Source: an uncultured Lachnospiraceae bacterium
Lineage (GTDB): Bacteria > Bacillota > Clostridia > Lachnospirales > Lachnospiraceae
Direction: 5' to 3'
DNA: 7,891 bases
NCBI GenBank assembly: GCA_946623295.1
Contig: CAMOQY010000061.1
Coordinates: forward strand, 1-7,891
Shown here: positions 5,761-7,891 of the stretch, piece by piece
Layout of the letters: every line of letters starts with the position of its first letter
Position numbering within the stretch: position 1 is the stretch's first letter
The notes under the pieces: generated by a model
Seen by the model: only the letters and a program-made list of their open reading frames with translations
Databases searched by the model: none
What the model was told of the DNA's origin: nothing
Program-made: the position numbers and the translations under genes

Positions 5761-7891
5761 ATGAACGAAGACAATAAAAAGAAAAAAGGTCTGCTCGTCT
5801 GGATCATCGGCGGGGCAGCGGTATTGGCGGCGGGCGCAGCGGCAGTGCTGATCCTTACGCTGGGGCGCGGGGGAGCAGGAAACCAGGATCCCTCCGGTCA
5901 GGATACTCAGGCTGCCATGTCTGAGGCGGAGCGTATCCTTTCCGAGCAGCTTGCCGCTCCGGGGGATGCCGTCGTAACGCTGGACGAGGATATAACCCTG
6001 ACGCAGATCCTTACGGTTGAGGGAAACAAGACCCTCGCCGGGTCCGGCACGCTCCGCAGCAGCGGAGGCCTGGAGTACGCGATATCGGTCAGCGAAAACG
6101 CGTCCTTTACTCTTGACGGGCCGCAGATCGACTGCGAAGGCGGAGCCACCAACGGCATCTACGGGGCTCCCGGCTCGACGGTGACTCTTTCCTCGGGCGG
6201 CTTCCTCAATACAGAGGGCCACTGCCTGCGCATACTCGGCAAGGCGTTTTTAAACGGCGGCAGCGTCTCTGCAGCTGGCACAAACTGGCTCATGCTGGAT
6301 GATAACGCCGAGGCGGAGATCACCGGTACGAAGTTTTCTGATTCCGGATCGATCGGAGTGATCACGGGCAAGGGCTCCAAACTGACCGTCAGGAATGCTT
6401 CCATGGAGAATTCCGCGGACAATATGATATACACCGGGGCCGATTCCGTGACGGATATCGACGGCGGCAGCTACAGCGGCGCAGGCAACTACGTCTTTTA
6501 TAACGGCGGCGCCATGACGGCAAAGAATCTGAAGCTCTCGGGCGCAAAGATCCTCGGCTATTTTGAGAACGGAGCCGGAGCGTCGCTTACAGTCTCCGAC
6601 ACCGAGATGAGAGAGAGCACCGCGGACTTCGTATATAATCAGGGCGCGCTCACCATGAACGACGTCACTCTCGATACCTGTACCAACACCGCGCTCGAGA
6701 CAAAGGGCAGCAAGGCAGTCGTCGAGCTCAACAGAGTCAGGTTCAGCAACGTCGGACAGCACGTGCTGCTGGTCAAGGGCTCTGAGGTAAATATGGACAC
6801 GGTCGAGAGCGATCAGTGCGGATCATATTTCTGCAGCAACCGCTCCGGAAAGATCACCGGTAAAAACGTAAAGACCGGAAAGTGCGGCGGAGCGGGCTTT
6901 TACAACGAGCTGCTTTCCGACAACGATCTGCCCGGCACCATCAGCCTGGACGGTTTTGAGATCGGAGAGACCGGGACTTACGGCATCCGTATGAATTCCG
7001 GAAGCATAGAGCTCAAAAACGGCGTCGTGGGCAAGGCTGTCAATTACGGTCTCTACGTCAAGGACGGCAAGGCTGACGTCACCAACGTCGAGTTCAAAGG
7101 CATGCTCGTCGAGGGCCGCGCCGTTATCATGAACGGCTACAACACCAATATAAAAGGCGTCGTGACCATGACGGACTGCAAGGTCACGGGAGGCGCCAGA
7201 GGCATTACCAACCACGCCATAATGACGCTCAACAACTGCGAGATCTACGGCAACAGGAGCTCCGGCGGAGTCCATACGGGCGCTGCGGTCAGCAACGACC
7301 GTGAGCTCACCATCAACGGCGGATACTTCCATGACAACCACGCCTCCTCGAGCGGCGGCGCGGTATACAGCGTCGGCACCTGTACGATAGGCGGCGGCGT
7401 GGTCATAGCTGACAACAGCTCCGAGACTTCCGGCGGCGGCGTAGCAAACTCCGTTTCCTCAGACGGCTCCCACAAGGGCGTCATGAAGATCAGGAGCTGT
7501 ACCATCCGCGGCAATTACGCTGAGAATTACGGCGGCGGAGTGTTCAACAAGGGTACGATGACCATGAGTTCGGGCACGGTCCGCAATAATACCTGCGGCA
7601 AGGGCGGCGGCGGTATGGAAAATACCGGCAAGGTCACTCTGAGCGGAGGTACCATCAGAAACAATAAGTCCACCGCGAGCGGCGGCGGTTTCTACAACGG
7701 GACCTCCGGCACGGCCGAGCTTTCCGGCGTCACCATCAGCGGCAACAGCACCGGCCCCGACGCCAGCAGCGGGGGCGTGCACAACCTCGGAAAGATGTCG
7801 ATAAAGAGCGGCACCAGGATCATTAACAACACCGCGGCAAACTACGGCGGCGGCGTCACCCATTCCATCACCACCGACGGGACCAAGGGCG
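5761..7891 (+). CDS. Membrane-anchored parallel beta-helix surface protein (3' end outside window)
   Basis: The frame opens at ATG 5761, seven bases after AGGAG, and runs without a stop to the right edge, giving at least 710 residues. The N-terminus is charged (NEDNKKKK) and followed by one hydrophobic helix (residues 11-34). There is no clear cleavage site, so it looks like a signal anchor with the rest outside. A short polar linker and helix (about 36-70) lead to DAVVTLDEDITLTQ, a common entry to beta-helix domains. From about residue 70 the chain is made of short strands and turns rich in Gly, Asn, Ser, Thr and Asp, with recurring patterns such as LTVxNAxM, MTMNDVTLDTC and MTLNNCEIYGN that fit rungs of a right-handed parallel beta-helix. 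From about residue 500 it changes to GGG-x-x-N repeats. Eleven cysteines are scattered through the visible part. Beta-helix proteins include polysaccharide lyases, adhesins and structural surface proteins; I see no catalytic signature. Its strand and position beside PGA genes do not prove a shared role. Confidence 0.85.
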   Translation, partial: MNEDNKKKKGLLVWIIGGAAVLAAGAAAVLILTLGRGGAGNQDPSGQDTQAAMSEAERILSEQLAAPGDAVVTLDEDITLTQILTVEGNKTLAGSGTLRSSGGLEYAISVSENASFTLDGPQIDCEGGATNGIYGAPGSTVTLSSGGFLNTEGHCLRILGKAFLNGGSVSAAGTNWLMLDDNAEAEITGTKFSDSGSIGVITGKGSKLTVRNASMENSADNMIYTGADSVTDIDGGSYSGAGNYVFYNGGAMTAKNLKLSGAKILGYFENGAGASLTVSDTEMRESTADFVYNQGALTMNDVTLDTCTNTALETKGSKAVVELNRVRFSNVGQHVLLVKGSEVNMDTVESDQCGSYFCSNRSGKITGKNVKTGKCGGAGFYNELLSDNDLPGTISLDGFEIGETGTYGIRMNSGSIELKNGVVGKAVNYGLYVKDGKADVTNVEFKGMLVEGRAVIMNGYNTNIKGVVTMTDCKVTGGARGITNHAIMTLNNCEIYGNRSSGGVHTGAAVSNDRELTINGGYFHDNHASSSGGAVYSVGTCTIGGGVVIADNSSETSGGGVANSVSSDGSHKGVMKIRSCTIRGNYAENYGGGVFNKGTMTMSSGTVRNNTCGKGGGGMENTGKVTLSGGTIRNNKSTASGGGFYNGTSGTAELSGVTISGNSTGPDASSGGVHNLGKMSIKSGTRIINNTAANYGGGVTHSITTDGTKG
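7264..7862 (+). repeat. Protein repeats of about 25 residues (GGG-x-x-N type) in the surface protein
   Basis: Successive GGG or SGG blocks begin at about residues 502, 532, 558, 591, 616, 641, 671 and 696 of the beta-helix protein. The last intervals are 25, 25, 30 and 25 residues. Each unit reads roughly as GGG-hydrophobic-x-N-x-G, a strand such as MTMSSG, then T-[VI]-R/S-x-N. This resembles the GGAI/FxxN repeats of polymorphic outer membrane proteins and many clostridial surface proteins, one unit per beta-helix turn. The DNA units are diverged at third positions, so the repeat is old and held at the protein level. Confidence 0.75.

Noticed and set aside
7264..7862. CRISPR array or DNA tandem repeat
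   Set aside because: The regularity is in the protein. DNA units differ at many third positions, have no constant spacers, and lie inside an open reading frame.
5731..7863. Four long antisense reading frames (5731-6222, 6250-6762, 6823-7341 and 7459-7863) opposite the surface protein
   Set aside because: They are mirror frames produced by GC-rich codons and Gly/Ala/Asn repeats. They have no ribosome binding sites or recognisable domains, and the + strand frame is continuous and protein-like throughout.
1..7891. tRNA, rRNA, insertion sequence, phage or toxin-antitoxin genes
   Set aside because: I saw no cloverleaf, transposase-like frame, terminal inverted repeats or integrase motif on either strand.

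Overview
The window looks like a chromosomal segment from a GC-rich anaerobic Firmicute of the Clostridia type. This is inferred from near-consensus AGGAGG ribosome binding sites before most genes, a typical lipoprotein signal peptide (LAAC-G), short spacing between genes, and frequent AGA/AGG and ATA codons in otherwise GC-rich genes. Fusobacteria or Synergistetes cannot be excluded from the sequence alone. All seven recognisable genes lie on the + strand, and no stretch of 300 bases lacks a gene.

Bases 1-5641 read as one compact gene cluster for making and processing a poly-gamma-glutamate (PGA) type polymer. In order, it holds the C-terminal end of a multi-spanning membrane transporter (1-464), a 49-residue hydrophobic protein (477-626), a membrane-anchored M14-like (AstE/AspA family) zinc hydrolase (639-1904), a second hydrolase of that family that is a predicted lipoprotein (1904-2851), the Mur-ligase-like PGA synthase PgsB/CapB (2930-4108), its membrane partner PgsC/CapC (4093-4521), and the PGA system protein PgsW (4562-5641). 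Genes overlap or are 12-78 bases apart. Two stop codons are fused to the next gene's Shine-Dalgarno sequence, which suggests coupled translation. A strong hairpin lies in the 78-base gap before pgsB and divides a transporter/hydrolase half from a synthase half.

The likely logic is that PgsB and PgsC polymerise glutamate at the membrane, PgsW assists, the two surface zinc hydrolases trim, release or degrade the polymer, and the transporter moves glutamate, fragments or a related anion. No pgsA/capA, pgsE, capD/ggt or pgdS-type gene is present in the window. The combination of a transporter, a mini membrane protein, two M14-like hydrolases and pgsB-C-W is therefore the most interesting system here.

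An AT-rich gap (5642-5760) carries a plausible extended -10 promoter. It precedes a new transcription unit: a large membrane-anchored protein (5761 to beyond the right edge, at least 710 residues) rich in Gly, Asn, Ser and Thr. Its N-terminal part looks like a parallel beta-helix, and its C-terminal part has repeats of about 25 residues of the GGG-x-x-N type. It is probably a surface protein. Any link to the PGA cluster is only positional.
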